A stretch of 7,791 nucleotides of DNA from Chloroflexota bacterium. Lineage in GTDB: Bacteria; Chloroflexota; Dehalococcoidia; SHYB01. Positions within the stretch are counted from its first letter, which is position 1, and the number at the start of each line of letters is the position of its first letter. Where the stretch lies: contig JACQEE010000066.1 of NCBI GenBank assembly GCA_016200725.1, positions 1 through 7,791 on the forward strand. The letters run 5' to 3'. The notes under the pieces are model-generated. The model saw only the letters and a program-made list of their open reading frames with translations. It was not told the origin of the DNA and did not search any database. Below, one piece after another: positions 6,207-7,791 of the stretch. Made by a program: the position numbers and the translations under genes.

Positions 6207-7463
6207 TCAAGGCAGTCCATGCTCGAGCCATCGCCGCACCAGGGCCGCTTCGCCGTCGCGGTTGCTCACTTCGCCATCTAGCCGCGCATCGTGGAGCGCT
6301 CGGAGCAGCTTGCCGATATCCGGGCCTCGTGGGACGCCGAGCGCGATAACGTCGTCTCCGTTCAACTCAGCCTGGACGCTACGCAACTCTTCCTGATAGC
6401 GGCGCAAGTGCGTCTCTATTATCGGCATGGGGGTGGCCACCCGGCAAGCAGCAACCGCCTCGTTGGCATAGGTTGATAGGAGTGCGACCACTCCGCTGGG
6501 GCGAATCGAGGCGTCCTCCAGCGGGGCCAAGGCGTTCCACAGGCGCTGCCCATCTCGCATGGCCGCCGCCTTTGCCGAGGCGAGCCTGAGGCGCTCGGCG
6601 ACGGCCTCGATGGTCTCAGCCTTGAGGCGCAGGCCAAGCAAGGCGAGGTAGAGGTTGGGTGCAGCGAGGCCGACCTTTCGAGCGCGCTCGAACCAGCGGA
6701 AGAGTTTCTCGTCCCAACGCAGGCCGTAGTGGATGGACTGGAGTGCCCATGTCTCGCGCAGGAGGTCGAATGCCTTTTCCGGCTCAGCCTCTTCGAGCGT
6801 GCGCTCAACTTCGTGGCGGAGGCGGTCGCCGGACACGGCGGCTACCATCTTCGTGCCTTCAACGAGTAGTTTGTTGGTGAGCTTCTCGATTGTGAAGTCG
6901 AAGCGAGCAGCGTATCGGCAGGCACGATAGCAACGCGTCGGGTCGTCGACGAACGAGTCGTCATGGAGGATGCGGATCTTTCGGCTATGGACGTCATCGC
7001 GGCCACCGAGCGGATCGATGACCTGGCCGAAGGAGCCTTCGTTGAGTGATATCGCCATCGCGTTGATCGTGAAGTCGCGACGGTTGAGGTCGTCGCGCAG
7101 GGAACCCGGCGACACGATGGGCAGCGCGCCGGGGTGGGCGTACCGCTCGGTGCGCGTCATCGCAAGGTCGAAGGAGCGGCCTTCGACGTATACGGTGGCG
7201 GTGCCGAACTGGTCGTGGATGACGGCGCGGCCGCCGAGGCGCTTGGCGAGGCGCCGCGCGAGCGCGTGGGCATCGCCCACGACAGCGAAGTCGGCGTCGA
7301 GAACAGGGCGATCGAGAAATAGATCGCGCACGACGCCGCCAACGAGGTAGACGGGCAAGCGAGTCTCGGAGGCTTCTTCAGCAATGCGCTGCACGAAAGC
7401 GAAGACCTTGGTAGGCAAACGCTGCGGCAGTAGGGAGGTGAGGTTGGGAGAAGAGGCCGGCAT
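6207..7463 (-). CDS. cca: CCA tRNA nucleotidyltransferase / poly(A) polymerase family protein (class II)
   Basis: The enzyme adds or repairs the 3' CCA end of tRNA without a template; a poly(A) polymerase role is the alternative in this family. The 418-residue product has the nucleotidyltransferase head: LVGGVVRD (40-47), the metal-binding DAD (D56, D58), a third acidic site at FDLAMTR (98-104), RRDFTINAMA (128-137) with the nearby DPLGG (150-154), and DDPTRCYRACRYAARFDF (173-190). SGDRLRHEVERTL (211-223) opens the neck domain. The C-terminal half is helical and ends in PDIGKLLRALHDARLDGEVS (381-400), typical of the family tail. No HD phosphohydrolase motif is visible, unlike the E. coli enzyme. 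GGAGG (7468-7472) lies 4 bases before ATG 7463. It is the first gene of the leftward operon and is divergent from rnc. Confidence 0.92.
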   Translation of the reverse strand: MPASSPNLTSLLPQRLPTKVFAFVQRIAEEASETRLPVYLVGGVVRDLFLDRPVLDADFAVVGDAHALARRLAKRLGGRAVIHDQFGTATVYVEGRSFDLAMTRTERYAHPGALPIVSPGSLRDDLNRRDFTINAMAISLNEGSFGQVIDPLGGRDDVHSRKIRILHDDSFVDDPTRCYRACRYAARFDFTIEKLTNKLLVEGTKMVAAVSGDRLRHEVERTLEEAEPEKAFDLLRETWALQSIHYGLRWDEKLFRWFERARKVGLAAPNLYLALLGLRLKAETIEAVAERLRLASAKAAAMRDGQRLWNALAPLEDASIRPSGVVALLSTYANEAVAACRVATPMPIIETHLRRYQEELRSVQAELNGDDVIALGVPRGPDIGKLLRALHDARLDGEVSNRDGEAALVRRWLEHGLP

Positions 7464-7515
7464 TGGGCCTCCGGGGCGGGTTCAGCGGGATGCTTGGGGT
7501 GCTTCTTGTCAAGCG

Positions 7516-7524
7516 AGTATAGCA
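7516..7524 (-). promoter_or_regulatory. Predicted extended -10 promoter of the cca operon
   Basis: The minus strand reads TGCTATACT: a TATACT -10 box (7521-7516) preceded by TG-n, the extended -10 signature. No good -35 hexamer lies at the usual distance, which fits an extended -10 promoter. Transcription would start near 7509, giving a leader of about 46 bases before cca. Confidence 0.55.
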
Positions 7525-7526
7525 AA

Positions 7527-7555
7527 TTGACCCCATTGACTGGTACGCATAGAAT
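7527..7555 (+). promoter_or_regulatory. Predicted sigma-70-type promoter of rnc
   Basis: TTGACC (7527-7532) and TAGAAT (7550-7555) are each five of six to consensus with an ideal 17-base spacer. Transcription would start near 7562, about 20 bases before the rnc start. The -35 box lies only 2 bases from the extended -10 of the divergent cca promoter. Confidence 0.65.
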
Positions 7556-7572
7556 GGGCGGAACTTCCAGCC

Positions 7573-7577
7573 AGGAG
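7573..7577 (+). promoter_or_regulatory. Ribosome binding site of rnc
   Basis: AGGAG lies 5 bases before TTG 7583 and 11 bases before the in-frame GTG 7589. It supports a start at one of these two codons and shows that no ATG is used. Confidence 0.65.
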
Positions 7578-7582
7578 CCAGT

Positions 7583-7791
7583 TTGACCGTGGCCCTCGTC
7601 CTTGAAATCGCCTTCCGCGACCCCGCGCTGCTACGGCTCGCGCTCACCCACAGTTCCTACGTCAACGAACGGCCGGACGAGGCTCCCGAGAGCAACGAAC
7701 GGCTCGAGTATCTGGGCGACGCCGTGCTGGGCCTCGCCATCGCCCGCGAACTGTACGACCGCTATCCGGAGTATGCCGAGGGGCAACTCAC
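7583..7791 (+). CDS. rnc: Ribonuclease III, N-terminal part (runs off the right edge)
   Basis: The first 69 residues are visible. RNase III cleaves double-stranded RNA in rRNA maturation and mRNA turnover. After an [20 protein letters not shown] segment (10-29) comes the signature [14 protein letters not shown] (38-51), in which E39, E42 and D46 match the conserved acidic residues of the catalytic domain (E. coli E38, E41, D45). The rest of the nuclease domain and the double-stranded RNA-binding domain would lie past the edge. The start is TTG 7583 or GTG 7589, two codons later; the ribosome site AGGAG fits either. Having no ATG, the gene is easy to miss. It has its own promoter and is divergent from cca, so the two RNA-processing genes share a regulatory region. 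Confidence 0.93.
   Translation, partial: MTVALVLEIAFRDPALLRLALTHSSYVNERPDEAPESNERLEYLGDAVLGLAIARELYDRYPEYAEGQL

Overview
This is a high-GC bacterial segment whose gene content (a DEDDh-exonuclease/DinG fusion helicase, a bacterial OGG1-type glycosylase, a class II CCA-adding enzyme without a visible HD domain, and RNase III) looks most like Chloroflexota, perhaps the Dehalococcoidia side. That placement is inference from protein style, not from a marker gene.

Layout. Positions 1-224 (minus) hold a piece of an FHA-domain protein that runs off the left edge. Its reading frame meets a TAG just upstream of the FHA core, so it is broken, wrongly sequenced or part of a chimeric join. Positions 326-4093 (plus) carry two DNA-maintenance genes in tandem: a 1007-residue exonuclease-helicase (dinG type) and an 8-oxoguanine glycosylase-like protein. 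The glycosylase lacks about 70 residues from the middle of the fold but keeps its catalytic lysine and aspartate. From 4090 to 7463 everything is on the minus strand: cca, a small zinc-finger protein, a lipoprotein and a second small zinc-finger protein lie 10-25 bases apart and look like one operon read leftwards from a promoter near 7520. A DUF2934 protein follows with its own promoter near 4403-4430. From 7583 (plus) rnc (RNase III) begins and runs off the right edge, transcribed divergently from cca out of a compact shared promoter region.

The most interesting part is 4483-6191. Two small proteins share exactly the same eight-ligand spacing (C-x2-C-x11-C-x2-C-x4-H-x11-C-x15-C-x2-C, a C4HC3 order reminiscent of PHD or RING-type fingers). 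They flank a predicted lipoprotein of unknown function and are joined to it by very short, possibly coupled, junctions. I do not recognise this three-gene unit as a named system. Other points are the internally shortened OGG1-like glycosylase, the DinG with three of four expected iron-sulphur cysteines, and convergent genes that share a CTAG stop palindrome.
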